Below, piece after piece: positions 21,366-32,279 of a stretch of 64,000 bases of DNA (position 1 is the first letter of the stretch; each line of letters starts with the position of its first letter). Position numbers and translations under genes: made by a program. The stretch is from Actinomadura coerulea (lineage in GTDB: Bacteria > Actinomycetota > Actinomycetes > Streptosporangiales > Streptosporangiaceae): the NCBI RefSeq assembly GCF_014208105.1, contig NZ_JACHMQ010000001.1, positions 682,001 through 746,000 on the forward strand, written 5' to 3'. The notes under the pieces are model-generated. The model saw nothing but the letters and a program-made list of their open reading frames with translations. It was not told the origin of the DNA and ran no database searches.

Positions 21366-22018
21366 ACCGTCCCACCACATTGACTCTGCCTTGCTCCGCC
21401 GTGCTGTTCGACGTGGACGGCACCCTCGTCGACTCGACGCCCCTCGTCGAACGCGCGGGCCGCGAATGGGCCGCCGAGTACGGCATCGACCCGGACGTGT
21501 TCATGTCGGGCGCCCACGGCCGCCGCACGAGCGACCGCGTGGCCGAGTTCGTTCCGGCCGGACAGGTCCGGGAGGCCACCGCGCGCCTGGACGCGCTGGA
21601 GGCGGTCAGCACCGACGGCATCACCGCTTTGCCGGGCGCCCTGGAGCTGCTGTCGGACCTGGGCGGCCTGCCCCACGCCTTCGTGACGTCCATGGACCGG
21701 GCGCAGCTCAAGGTGCGCACCGGAGTGGCCGGCATCCCCTCCCCGCCCGTCGTGGTGACCGCCGAGGACGTCCCGGACGGCAAGCCCGACCCGTCCGGCT
21801 ACCTCCGGGCGGCCCGCCTGCTGGGCGTCGACCCGTCCGCCTGCGTCGTCGTCGAGGACGCCCCCGCCGGGATCGCCGCGGGCCGCGCGGCCGGGGCCAC
21901 GGTCGTCGCGCTGGTCACCAGCCACCCGGAGGAGTCCCTGGGGGAGGCCCACCACGTCGTCCAGGACCTGAGCCGCGTGACGGCCACCCCGGCCGGCCTG
22001 CGCCTCACCGTCGGCTGA
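21362..22018 (+). CDS. HAD-family sugar-phosphate phosphatase
   Basis: The 218-aa protein belongs to the HAD hydrolases, which dephosphorylate small phosphate esters through an aspartyl-phosphate. Motif I is D17-V-D19-G-T-L-V-D; motif II is the VTSMDR segment; motif III is GKPDPSGY with its lysine; motif IV is VVEDAPAGI. The cap lies between motifs I and II, as in glycerol-3-phosphatase/beta-phosphoglucomutase types. It starts at GTG overlapping the rpe stop (GTGA). Actinomycete riboflavin synthesis needs a HAD phosphatase for the pyrimidine phosphate step, and the location just before the rib operon makes that a possible role. The specificity is not proven by sequence. Confidence 0.85.
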   Translation: MNRPTTLTLPCSAVLFDVDGTLVDSTPLVERAGREWAAEYGIDPDVFMSGAHGRRTSDRVAEFVPAGQVREATARLDALEAVSTDGITALPGALELLSDLGGLPHAFVTSMDRAQLKVRTGVAGIPSPPVVVTAEDVPDGKPDPSGYLRAARLLGVDPSACVVVEDAPAGIAAGRAAGATVVALVTSHPEESLGEAHHVVQDLSRVTATPAGLRLTVG

Positions 22019-22098
22019 ACGTCCCGCTCGGAGTTGTGGCGATGGCCACAGGGGCGGGAATGGGAATGCGTGGCACACTGGTTGGCAAAGCATGAACG

Positions 22099-22226
22099 CG
22101 TGCTCCGGGGTCGGTGAAATTCCGAACCGGCGGTGACAGTCCGCGACCCGGCCGAAGCCATCGGCCGGTTGACCCGGTGGAACTCCGGGACCGACGGTGA
22201 AAGTCCGGATGGGAGGCAGCGCGCGG
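22099..22226 (+). promoter_or_regulatory. FMN riboswitch (RFN element)
   Basis: The conserved blocks of the FMN aptamer appear in order: GGGGTCGGTGAAATTCCGAA, CCGGCGGTGACAGTCCGCGA, a variable stem built from CCGGCCGA/TCGGCCGG, GGTGGAACTCCGGGACCGAC, GGTGAAAGTCCGGATGGGAG and a closing GCAGCGCG. It lies directly upstream of ribE. Such elements bind FMN and shut down riboflavin synthesis or transport genes. The ends are estimated from the pairing of the first and last blocks. Confidence 0.95.
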
Positions 22227-22248
22227 TACACCCCTGGCCAGGGGTGTA
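22227..22248 (+). promoter_or_regulatory. Palindrome in the riboswitch expression platform
   Basis: TACACCCCTGG followed directly by CCAGGGGTGTA forms an uninterrupted 22-bp palindrome immediately after the aptamer. It could fold as a hairpin in one ligand state, as terminator or anti-sequestering element, ahead of the AGGAGG at 22285-22290. No U-run follows. Whether the switch acts on transcription or translation is not decided. Confidence 0.55.
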
Positions 22249-22298
22249 TTCGGACGCACGTACGTCCCCCGGAGCCACTGATCTAGGAGGCCCGGGAG

Positions 22299-22888
22299 AT
22301 GTTCACCGGCATCGTCGAGGAGCTCGGCGAGATCGTGGCGATCGACCCCCAGGGGGACTCGGTCGCGCTCGCGGTCCGCGGGCCGCTGGTCGTCCAGGAC
22401 GCCGTGCACGGCGCGTCGATCGCCGTCAACGGCGTGTGTCTCACCGTGGTGGACGTCAAGGACGAGGTCTTCACCGCCGACGTCATCAAGGAGACCCTCG
22501 ACAAGTCCAGCCTCGGCGCGCTGGAACCGGGCTCCAAGGTCAACCTGGAACGCCCCGTGCGGCTGTCGGACCGGCTCGGCGGCCACCTCGTCCAGGGCCA
22601 CGTCGACGGCGTCGGCGCGATCGTCTCCCGCGAGCCGGGGGAGCGGTGGGACGTGGTGACCGTGTCCCTGCCCGCGGAGCTGAGCCGGTACCTGGTCGAC
22701 AAGGGCTCGATCACCGTCGACGGGATCAGCCTCACGGTCGTCGAGGCGGGCGCCGACCGGTTCAGCGTGGCGCTCATCCCGACCACGCTCGCGCTGACCA
22801 CCCTCGGCCACAAGCGGCCCGGCGACCCGGTGAACCTCGAGGTGGACGTCGTCGCCAAGTACGTCGAGCGCATGCTGGGAGACCGGTC

Positions 22889-22892
<4 letters not shown>
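22299..22892 (+). CDS. ribE: Riboflavin synthase, alpha chain
   Basis: It converts two molecules of 6,7-dimethyl-8-ribityllumazine to riboflavin. The 197-aa protein shows the diagnostic [10 protein letters not shown] start and two homologous lumazine-binding barrels, with NGVCLTV near residue 47 and DGISLTV near residue 144. [13 protein letters not shown] marks the start of the second barrel. AGGAGG lies eight bases before the ATG. Its stop overlaps the ribM GTG. The FMN riboswitch controls this gene and probably the following three. Confidence 0.97.
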
Positions 22893-25346
<2,454 letters not shown>

Positions 25347-25428
25347 ACAGGGGGCGGCTCCCGCCATAGGGCCATCCACGCTCCTGAAACCCGGTACCCC
25401 GTACCCATCCTCATCGAAAGGCTCATCC

Positions 25429-26304
25429 GTGCTGTCACTCGTACTGCCCAAGGGGTCGCTGGAGAAGGCGACCATGCAGCTGTTCGACGCCGCCGACCTC
25501 ACCGTCCAGCGCGCCTCGGACCGCGACTACCGCGCCTCCATCGACGACCCGCGCATCGACCGCGTCCGGGTCCTGCGGCCGCAGGAGATCCCGACCTACC
25601 TCGAACAGGGCCTGTTCGACCTCGGCATCACCGGCCGCGACTGGATCACCGAGACCGACGCCGACGTCGTCAGCCTCGGCGAGCTGAAGTACTCCAAGGC
25701 GACCTCCAACCCGGTCCGCGTGATCATGGCGGTGCCGGACGGCGCGCCCTGGCGGACGGTGGCGGACCTGCCGGAGGGCGTGCGGATCTCCACCGAGTTC
25801 CCGGCGATGACCAAGCGGTACCTCGACAAGCACGGCGTCAAGGCCACGGTCGTCCCGTCCTACGGCGCGACCGAGGCGAAGGTGCCCGACATCGTGGACG
25901 CGATCGTCGACCTCACCGAGACCGGCTCGTCGCTGCGCAAGAACGGCCTGCGCATCCTCGACACGCTCCTGACGAGCTACACCGAGCTGGTCGCGAACCG
26001 CGAGGCCTACGAGGACGCCGAGAAGCGCGCCGCGATGGAGGACATCTCCCTGCTGCTGCAGGGCGTGATCCGAGCCCGCGGCAAGGTGCTGCTGAAGCTG
26101 AACGTCGCGCACGGCGACCTGCAGAAGGTCCTGGACATCATGCCCGCGATGGCCTCGCCCACGGTCACCTCGCTCGCCGGCGGCGAGTCCAACGCCGTGG
26201 AGTCGGTGGTGGCCAAGCGCGGCGTCAACACGCTGATCCCGGCGTTGAAGGCGGCGGGCGCCCACGACATCCTCGAGATCCCCATCGCGAAGATCGTTGA
26301 CTGA
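25429..26304 (+). CDS. hisG: ATP phosphoribosyltransferase, long form
   Basis: HisG starts histidine synthesis by joining PRPP to ATP. The 291-aa protein has LVLPKGSLEKATMQLF, the PRPP-binding DAIVDLTETGSSLRKNGL, and a C-terminal ACT-like regulatory domain from about residue 210 (LKLNVAHGDLQKVLDIMPAM), as in the feedback-inhibited long form. It begins at GTG with GAAAGG upstream. In many actinomycetes hisE lies between ribH and hisG; there is no room for it here. The following PH-domain gene overlaps the last eight bases. Confidence 0.96.
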   Translation: MLSLVLPKGSLEKATMQLFDAADLTVQRASDRDYRASIDDPRIDRVRVLRPQEIPTYLEQGLFDLGITGRDWITETDADVVSLGELKYSKATSNPVRVIMAVPDGAPWRTVADLPEGVRISTEFPAMTKRYLDKHGVKATVVPSYGATEAKVPDIVDAIVDLTETGSSLRKNGLRILDTLLTSYTELVANREAYEDAEKRAAMEDISLLLQGVIRARGKVLLKLNVAHGDLQKVLDIMPAMASPTVTSLAGGESNAVESVVAKRGVNTLIPALKAAGAHDILEIPIAKIVD

Positions 26305-26743
26305 CGTCCCGGCCCTGCCGACGGTGTGGCGCCCCCGCACCACCCGGCTCGTCGCCTACACCACGGCGGGCGTGATCGTGCTCGGCATGATCGCGCTCGC
26401 CGTGGTGGTGGCGCCGCAGTTCAAGCTGTTCGACCGGGTCCTGATGGTCGCCTTCGGCGCGGTGGTCGCCTGGGTCCTGCACATGCTGGCCCGCTGCCGC
26501 GTCGGCGCCGACGAGTCCGGCCTGACGGTCGTCAACGCCTTCCGCACCCGCCGCCTCGAATGGCCGGAGGTCGTCGGTGTCTCCATGACCACCGGCGACC
26601 CCTGGCCCACCCTCGACCTGGCCGACGGCACCTCCCTGCCCGCCATGGGCATCAACGGAGCCGAGAAGGCCCGCGCCGCCCACCAGCTCGCCGAGCTCCG
26701 AGCCCTCCTCCACGCCCGAGGCGAAGCCCCCGACCCCACCTGA
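26297..26743 (+). CDS. PH-domain-containing membrane protein
   Basis: The 148-aa protein has two adjacent hydrophobic helices (LVAYTTAGVIVLGMIALAVV and VLMVAFGAVVAWVLHML) followed by a bacterial PH-like domain with DESGLTVVNAFRTRRLEWPEVVGV. This architecture is common beside hisG in actinomycetes, and its function is unknown. The only fitting start is a TTG at 26297, which overlaps hisG by eight bases. The gene is convergent with the minus-strand sulfur-type operon; only 22 bases separate the stops. Confidence 0.75.
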   Translation: MTDVPALPTVWRPRTTRLVAYTTAGVIVLGMIALAVVVAPQFKLFDRVLMVAFGAVVAWVLHMLARCRVGADESGLTVVNAFRTRRLEWPEVVGVSMTTGDPWPTLDLADGTSLPAMGINGAEKARAAHQLAELRALLHARGEAPDPT

Positions 26744-26765
26744 CGTCCTGGACCGTCGGCCGGGG

Positions 26766-27404
26766 TCACCAGGCGGTGAAGGCGGTGATGGTGCCGGCGC
26801 CTATGAGGGCCACGGCCCAGAGGCGGTCGAGGTCGAACCAGGCTCGGCGCAGGACGGCCAGGCCGACGACCTCGTAGACGAGCACGGCGATCACGCCGGC
26901 CACGGCGAACATCGACAGGGTGTGGACGGCGGTGACGAACACCCCGGTCGACAGGGCGCTGCCCGAGGACGACGCCAGCCCGTGGTCATGGCCCGCCGGG
27001 GCCGTTCCCGACGAGGTGAGCACGGGCAGCAGCATCAGGCCCGCGCCGTGCACCGACGACATCAGGAACGACCAGCCGGCGAGCTGCCACAGCGAGATCC
27101 GCATGCCGACCCACCGGAAGTGCCGCCGCGACAGCAGCCGCCACAGGCCGAACCCGACGAGCACGGCCCCGCCGCCGATCGCGACCGCGCGGGTCGCGAC
27201 GACGGAGCGGGTGAGGGCGACCAGGACGGCGACGGCGCCGACGGAGGCGGCGTGGCCCGCGGCGATGGCCGGGAGCGACTGCAGCACGAGGGACCGGCTG
27301 CGCTCCTGGAGTCCGCGGGCCACGGCGAACAGCCATCCCATGGCCGGGTTGAGGCCGTGGAACGCGCCGAGCGCGACGAGCGCGGCGAGCGACCCGTCGT
27401 TCAC
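26766..27404 (-). CDS. Polytopic membrane protein, NicO/TauE-like
   Basis: The 212-aa product has about six hydrophobic helices and the segments LGAFHGLNPAMGWLFAVARG and MSSVHGAGLMLLPVL. These resemble histidine-bearing helices of the NicO/sulfite-exporter-like transporters, but the nickel-type HxxxxD motif is not complete. The middle loop contains AGHDHGLASSSGS. The GTG start at 27404 overlaps the stop of the upstream selenium-binding-protein gene by four bases (GTGA), so it should be made together with it. Transport of a metal or a sulfur compound is only a guess from context. Confidence 0.7.
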   Translation of the reverse strand: MNDGSLAALVALGAFHGLNPAMGWLFAVARGLQERSRSLVLQSLPAIAAGHAASVGAVAVLVALTRSVVATRAVAIGGGAVLVGFGLWRLLSRRHFRWVGMRISLWQLAGWSFLMSSVHGAGLMLLPVLTSSGTAPAGHDHGLASSSGSALSTGVFVTAVHTLSMFAVAGVIAVLVYEVVGLAVLRRAWFDLDRLWAVALIGAGTITAFTAW

Positions 27405-28801
27405 GGGTAGCAGTAGGAGTCCGAGGAGGCGTCGCCGCCCTGCAGGCGCGTCTGGTGCGGGCGGCGGCCGCGGAAGTCGTCGCCGCTCGGGAAGAACCGC
27501 TCGTCGAACGAGAAACCGTCCGGGGTGGAGTCCAGTTTGGCCATCCACGCGCCGACGCCGTCGGGGTAGAACTGGTCGTCCCAGGAGCCGTAGAGCGAGT
27601 TGGTGACGTAGACGCGCTCGCCGTCGCGGCTGACCTCCACCATCTGCGGCCCGCCGGCGAGGGGACGTCCGGGGTCGGCGGGGTGCGGGGTCCGGCGGAC
27701 GATGCCGCCGATGCGCACCGAGCCCGCCTCGACCGGGTGGAACGGGTCGCTGACGTCGTAGCGCTTCAGCTCGCCGGTGCCCCAGCACGAGACGTACAGC
27801 CACTGGTCGTCCACGGACAGGTCGATGTCCGTCACGAGCGGGGGCACGGCCCCGAACGGCCGGATGACGGGCGGCAGGGCGTCCGGGTCGGCCGGCTCGG
27901 CGGGGATCGTGATCACCTTGGTGGCGGCCCACCGGTCGCCGTCGCGGTGCCAGACCCACACCGACGCCGACAGGTCCTCGACGCTGACGACCACGCCCGC
28001 GAACCCGTACAGCTTCGTGGGGTCGTGCGCGGGACGCAGCTCCAGGACCATCTGGTGCTCGTCCCCGAGGTCGACCGTCTGGACGTGCTTGCGCTTGCGC
28101 AGGTCGAAGAAGTTCAGCGAGTGGCCGTACTCGCGCCCCAGCAGCAGTTCGCCGACCACGCCGTCCTCGATCATGGACGGGGTGCCCCACTCGGACGCGA
28201 CGAGCACGTCGTGCGCGATGTGCCACCAGGCGTCGTAGGCGAAGTGCTGCGGGCCCCGGTCGACCTCCCAGCGTCCGAGCACCTCGAACGAGGTGTGGTC
28301 GAGCAGCGCGATCCCGCCGGGGCCGTCCTCGCCGTTCGCCCCGCCGAGGGCCGTCAGGTAGAGGCCCTCCGGCCCGCAGTGGACGGTGTGCGGGCGCGAG
28401 TACCCGGCGCGCTTGGCCAGCTCGTCCGGCTCCAGCGTCTTGACGATCTTCGGGGCGGTCGGGTCGTCCTTGGTGTCGATGACGTACACGCGCGACGACC
28501 GCAGCCCGGGGACGATCAGGTACCGGCGCTCGACGTGCGGGTGCGGGGAGCCCGGGCACAGGGCGCTGCTGCACGCGTTCCACCCGAAGTGGTGCAGCTC
28601 GTCGCCGAGATAGGGCAGCTCGGTCCACCCCACGACGGAGCCGTAGGAGGCGGAGCCGGGGTCCACGTCGAGCACCGCGATCGCGTCCGGCTTCTCCGCG
28701 GCCCGGTCGAACGCCGCGACGTAGGCGAGCTTCTCCGGCGGCGCAGAGGCGGCGTCGCGCGGGGAGGCGTAGAACGTCGGGTCTGGCTTCCACAGTGGCA
28801 T
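27401..28801 (-). CDS. Selenium-binding protein / methanethiol oxidase family (SBP56)
   Basis: Members of this family are beta-propeller copper proteins, several of which oxidise methanethiol to formaldehyde, hydrogen peroxide and sulfide. The 466-aa protein matches the family along its whole length. It has DPTFYASPRDAASAPPEKLAYV at the N terminus, the cysteine motif HHFGWNACSSALCPG, HVERRYLIVPGL, SEWGTPSMIEDG, DIDLSVDDQWLYVSCWGTGELK and a C-terminal GSWDDQFYPDG. There is no secretion signal. It lies between a sulfite-oxidase-like gene (11 bases upstream) and the membrane protein (overlapping). That neighbourhood fits an organosulfur oxidation role, which is inferred. Confidence 0.88.
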   Translation of the reverse strand: MPLWKPDPTFYASPRDAASAPPEKLAYVAAFDRAAEKPDAIAVLDVDPGSASYGSVVGWTELPYLGDELHHFGWNACSSALCPGSPHPHVERRYLIVPGLRSSRVYVIDTKDDPTAPKIVKTLEPDELAKRAGYSRPHTVHCGPEGLYLTALGGANGEDGPGGIALLDHTSFEVLGRWEVDRGPQHFAYDAWWHIAHDVLVASEWGTPSMIEDGVVGELLLGREYGHSLNFFDLRKRKHVQTVDLGDEHQMVLELRPAHDPTKLYGFAGVVVSVEDLSASVWVWHRDGDRWAATKVITIPAEPADPDALPPVIRPFGAVPPLVTDIDLSVDDQWLYVSCWGTGELKRYDVSDPFHPVEAGSVRIGGIVRRTPHPADPGRPLAGGPQMVEVSRDGERVYVTNSLYGSWDDQFYPDGVGAWMAKLDSTPDGFSFDERFFPSGDDFRGRRPHQTRLQGGDASSDSYCYP

Positions 28802-28811
28802 GGGTGCCCTT

Positions 28812-30074
28812 TCAGGTGATGGTGACCGGGTGCCGTACGACGGCGCCGAAGAGATAGCCGAGCGTGTTGTAGGGGGCGGTCGCGGGCTGGGTGGTGCCGG
28901 TCTCGTCGGTCGCGCGGGCCAGGAGCTCGTACCGGCCCGGCCGTTCGGGACGCCAGGGCAGTTCCCAGCGGACCCACCCGCGGGGACTCGGGTGGCGGTC
29001 CCGCAGGCGGGCGCGGCGCCACGTCCTGCCGCCGTCCACGCTGACCTCGGTGTGCCGGATCCGGCCGCTGCCCGACCAGGACCGGCCGTGCAGGACGTGC
29101 GGGCGCGCCGGCAGGGACGCCTCCCAGGGCAGCTCGAACGCGGACTTGGCGTTCATCCGGGTCAGGGGCGGCGATCCCTCCTCGGGGTGGGCGGGGCCGA
29201 AGAGCCGGTAGTAGCGGGTGTTCCAGGGCGAGAACAGCGGCTCGTCGGCCACCTGGATGTCTCCCAGCCACTTGATGGACGCGATGCCCGCCCACGAGGG
29301 CACGACCAGGCGCACCGGGTGGCCGTGGTCGGGCGGCAGGGGAGCGCCGTTCATCTCGTAGGCGAGGAGCGCGTCCTTCATGGCCTTCGCGATCGGCAGG
29401 GGACGCCGCACGCGGCCGAGGTTCTCGCCCTTGTCCACGAACTCAGCGTCCAGCCCGCGCGGCATGATGTCCACGGCCTCAGGGGTGACACCTGCGCGAC
29501 GCAGGACGGTCGCGAGGCGGACGCCGCGCCAGCGGGCCACTCCGACCGCGCCCAGCCGCCAGGGCGTCCCGGACACCTCCTGGCCCTGCTGGGAGGTGTA
29601 GAACCCGCGTCCGTTGCCCGTGCACTCGATGAACGCGGTGACCTCCTCCGCCGGGAGCCGGAGGAGGTCCTCGTAGGTGAACTCGACGGGCCGGTCTTCG
29701 GCGGGGGCGCCGCGCAGACCGGTTCCCCACAGCCTCAGCCGCCAGGTGCGCGCGTCGATGAGCGGGGTGGCGACGTGGTTGCGGACGAAGAACCGGTCGG
29801 CGGGCGTGAGGTACCCCTGCCCGCGCATGGCCTCCCACCGCATCTCGGCGTTCGTGCCCTGCGGGACGAACAGTTCCGGGGGCAGCGGCTTCACGATCCC
29901 GGTCGCGGCGCCCGCGGGCCGGGGGCCGAGGGCGGCGGAGAGGCCGGCGGTCAGGCCGGCTCCCGCCGACAGCCGCAGCAGCCCCCTCCGGGACGGGGAT
30001 CGGACGCGCTCGTAGGTCGCCTCGTCGGTCAGGTCGCCCCCATGGGGCAGGTCACCGGGATCACCGCTTCGCAT
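28812..30074 (-). CDS. Exported molybdopterin oxidoreductase, sulfite oxidase-like
   Basis: The 420-aa protein carries a twin-arginine signal (S-R29-R30-G-L-L followed by a hydrophobic stretch and APA-type end PAGAATG) and the sulfite-oxidase-fold Moco domain. The molybdenum ligand is in FIECTGNGRGFY (Cys about 151), with HPVRLVVPSWAGIASIKWLGDI further on. A C-terminal dimerisation domain contains WSGSGRIRHTEVSVDGGRTW. It should act outside the membrane, perhaps on sulfite or another oxyanion. The ATG at 30074 was chosen; a TTG at 30110 would add 12 residues. It is the first gene of the three-gene minus operon. Confidence 0.88.
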   Translation of the reverse strand: MRSGDPGDLPHGGDLTDEATYERVRSPSRRGLLRLSAGAGLTAGLSAALGPRPAGAATGIVKPLPPELFVPQGTNAEMRWEAMRGQGYLTPADRFFVRNHVATPLIDARTWRLRLWGTGLRGAPAEDRPVEFTYEDLLRLPAEEVTAFIECTGNGRGFYTSQQGQEVSGTPWRLGAVGVARWRGVRLATVLRRAGVTPEAVDIMPRGLDAEFVDKGENLGRVRRPLPIAKAMKDALLAYEMNGAPLPPDHGHPVRLVVPSWAGIASIKWLGDIQVADEPLFSPWNTRYYRLFGPAHPEEGSPPLTRMNAKSAFELPWEASLPARPHVLHGRSWSGSGRIRHTEVSVDGGRTWRRARLRDRHPSPRGWVRWELPWRPERPGRYELLARATDETGTTQPATAPYNTLGYLFGAVVRHPVTIT

Positions 30075-30191
30075 GGCTCCGATGCTGCTCAGCCCGCGTC
30101 CAAAAGTCAACTTTCCCTACTGCTTTAACAGGTTTTTAGGCGGGGGTGGGTTCGCGGCGACGGCGGACCGGCGTACGGCCGAGCCGGATCC

Positions 30192-30236
30192 GTGGCAGAA
30201 CCGGGTGTGTGACTTGGGTCTCGGGCTGAGTAGCCT
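30192..30236 (+). promoter_or_regulatory. Shared purine-cluster promoter 1: TGGCAGAA element and -10, before moxR
   Basis: GTGGCAGAACCGG begins at 30192, and the -10 box TAGCCT begins at 30231, a distance of 39 bases. A GTGACT (30209-30214) could serve as -35 with a 16-base spacer. The -10 ends seven bases before the moxR GTG, so the transcript would be leaderless. This is the most degenerate copy of the element in its right half. Confidence 0.5.
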
Positions 30237-30243
30237 GTGATCC

Positions 30244-31158
30244 GTGGGGGAGGCGGCGCCGATGACCATGGACCAGGTCGGATCGCCCGCGGAGCTCGCG
30301 GGCCTGCTCGACAGGCATGGCTACCTGTGCGACGAGGGGCTCGCCACGGCCTGCTTCCTCGCCCTGCGGATGGGCCGGCCCCTGTTCCTGGAGGGGGAGG
30401 CCGGCGTCGGCAAGACCGAGCTGGCCAAGACGCTCGGGCGGGCCCTCGGCGCGCCGCTGATCCGGTTGCAGTGCTACGAGGGGCTCGACGCTTCGCAGGC
30501 GCTCTACGACTGGGACTTCCCCCGCCAGCTCCTGCACCTGCGCGCGGCGGAGGCCGCCGGCGTCAGCGACGTGTCGCGGCTGGAGGGCGAGCTCTACGAC
30601 CGGCGGTTCCTGCTGGCGCGGCCGCTGCTCCAGGCACTGGAGACGTCCCCCAGCGTGCTGCTCGTCGACGAGCTCGACCGCGCCGACGACGAGTTCGAGG
30701 CGTTCCTGCTCGAGGTCCTCAGCGACTTCACGATCACCGTCCCCGAGCTCGGCACGATCCGGGCCGAGCGGCCGCCGGTGGTCGTGGTGACGTCCAACCG
30801 CACCCGCGAGGTCCACGACGCGCTGAAGCGGCGCTGCCTGTACCACTGGCTGGAGCACCCCTCCTACGACCGCGAGGTCGCGATCATCAGGCGGCGGCTG
30901 CCGGACGCGGCGGAGCGGCTGGCCGGGCAGGTGGCGCGGGCCGCGCAGCGGATGCGCGAGACCGACCTGCTGAAGCCGCCGGGCGTCGCCGAGTCCCTGG
31001 ACTGGACGGAGGCGCTCGTGGCCCTCGGCGTCCGCGACCTCGACCCGGGGACGGCGGCGGTGACGCTCGGCGCCGTCCTGAAGTACCGCGAGGACCAGCA
31101 GCGCGTGCTCGGCGGCGACGGAGCGGCCGGGCTGGCGGCCCTGCTCGGCGGGGGTTAG
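30244..31158 (+). CDS. MoxR-family AAA+ ATPase (CoxD-like)
   Basis: MoxR/CoxD ATPases act as chaperones that mature molybdenum hydroxylases, together with a VWA-domain partner. The 304-aa protein has Walker A G51-EAGVGK57-T, Walker B LLVDELDRADDEFEAF near residue 140, a sensor region VVVTSNRTREVHDALKRRCLYHWLEHPS and a helical lid. The VWA gene follows after two bases, then XdhC. This is the CoxD-CoxE-CoxF order known beside carbon-monoxide-dehydrogenase-like hydroxylases. Its putative substrate enzyme is encoded 13 kb away at 43735-47669 under a similar promoter element. Confidence 0.9.
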   Translation: MGEAAPMTMDQVGSPAELAGLLDRHGYLCDEGLATACFLALRMGRPLFLEGEAGVGKTELAKTLGRALGAPLIRLQCYEGLDASQALYDWDFPRQLLHLRAAEAAGVSDVSRLEGELYDRRFLLARPLLQALETSPSVLLVDELDRADDEFEAFLLEVLSDFTITVPELGTIRAERPPVVVVTSNRTREVHDALKRRCLYHWLEHPSYDREVAIIRRRLPDAAERLAGQVARAAQRMRETDLLKPPGVAESLDWTEALVALGVRDLDPGTAAVTLGAVLKYREDQQRVLGGDGAAGLAALLGGG

Positions 31159-31160
31159 CC

Positions 31161-32279
31161 GTGGACCGGGACGTCATCGAGACGATGGTCGGCTTCGCCC
31201 GGACGGTGCGCGCGGCGGGCGGGGCCGCCGATCCCGAGCGGGTCCAGGCGATGCTCACCGCCCTCGACCATCTCGACGTGCTCGACCCGCACGACGTGTA
31301 CTGGGCGGGGCGGCTCACCCTGTGCGCCGATCCCGACGACCTCGCCCGCTACGACCGCTGCTTCGCCGCGTACTTCTCCGGCGAGACCCCGCGCCCGGGG
31401 CGAAGGAGGCCGCCCGTCGTGGTGCGCCGGATCCCGATGGCGGAGCCGGGCGGGCGCGGCGGAGGGGAGGAGTCGCGGGAACTGGAGGCGGCCACGGCCA
31501 GCGGCGTCGAGGTGCTCCGCGACCGCGACGTCGCGCGGCTGGGCGCCGCCGAGCGCGCCGAGGTCGCGCGGCTCATCGCCCTGCTGGACGCGGGCGCCGA
31601 GCGGCGCAGGTCGCGGCGGTTCGCGCCGGCGCCGACCGGGCGGCTCGACCCGGCGCGCACCGTCCGGGAGACGCTGCGGCGCGGCGGCGAGACGTCCCTG
31701 CTCCGGCACCGGAGCCACCGCACCCGGCCGCGACGGGTCGTGCTGGTCGTGGACGTCAGCGGATCGATGAGCCCGTACGCCGACGCGCTGCTGCGGTTCG
31801 CGCACGCCGCCGCGCGCTCGGGCGGCAGGGACGTCGAGGTGTTCAGCGCCGGGACGCGCCTGACCCGCCTCACCCGGGAGCTGCGGCACCGCGACCCGGA
31901 CGCGGCGATGGCGGCGGCGTCCGCGGCCATCCCCGACTGGAGCGGCGGCACGCGCCTCGGCGAGGAGCTGAAGGAGTTCCTCGACCGGTTCGGGCAGCGG
32001 GGGCTGGCGCGCGGAGCGGTCGTGGTGATCGCCTCGGACGGGTGGGAGCGCGGCGACGCCGGGCTGCTCGGCGAGCAGATGGCGCGGCTGCACCGGCTCG
32101 CGCACCGGGTGGTGTGGGCGAACCCGCACAAGGCGCGGCCCGGGTACGAGCCGCTCACCGCGGGCATGGCCGCGGCGCTCCCGCACGTCGACGACTTCAC
32201 CTCCGGGCACAGCCTGGCCGCCCTGGAGGAGCTGGCCCGCCTCGTCGCGGGCGCCGGAAAGGGGAGGGCTCATGCGTGA
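31161..32279 (+). CDS. VWA-domain protein, CoxE-like
   Basis: The 372-aa protein pairs with MoxR ATPases in metal-cofactor maturation. The N-terminal half (to about residue 190) is helical and charged. The C-terminal half is a von Willebrand A domain with a full MIDAS motif D198-V-S200-G-S202, then SGGTRLGEELKEF and VVVIASDGWERGD. The GTG start lies two bases after the moxR stop. The end overlaps xdhC by eight bases, so the three genes are coupled. It probably remodels the molybdenum hydroxylase so that the cofactor can be sulfurated or inserted; the target is inferred. Confidence 0.88.
   Translation: MDRDVIETMVGFARTVRAAGGAADPERVQAMLTALDHLDVLDPHDVYWAGRLTLCADPDDLARYDRCFAAYFSGETPRPGRRRPPVVVRRIPMAEPGGRGGGEESRELEAATASGVEVLRDRDVARLGAAERAEVARLIALLDAGAERRRSRRFAPAPTGRLDPARTVRETLRRGGETSLLRHRSHRTRPRRVVLVVDVSGSMSPYADALLRFAHAAARSGGRDVEVFSAGTRLTRLTRELRHRDPDAAMAAASAAIPDWSGGTRLGEELKEFLDRFGQRGLARGAVVVIASDGWERGDAGLLGEQMARLHRLAHRVVWANPHKARPGYEPLTAGMAAALPHVDDFTSGHSLAALEELARLVAGAGKGRAHA

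Noticed and set aside
22077..22090. TTGGCAAAG before the riboflavin operon as another copy of the purine promoter element
   Set aside because: Only six bases match, no TANNNT box lies about 39 bases downstream, and the FMN riboswitch starts there.
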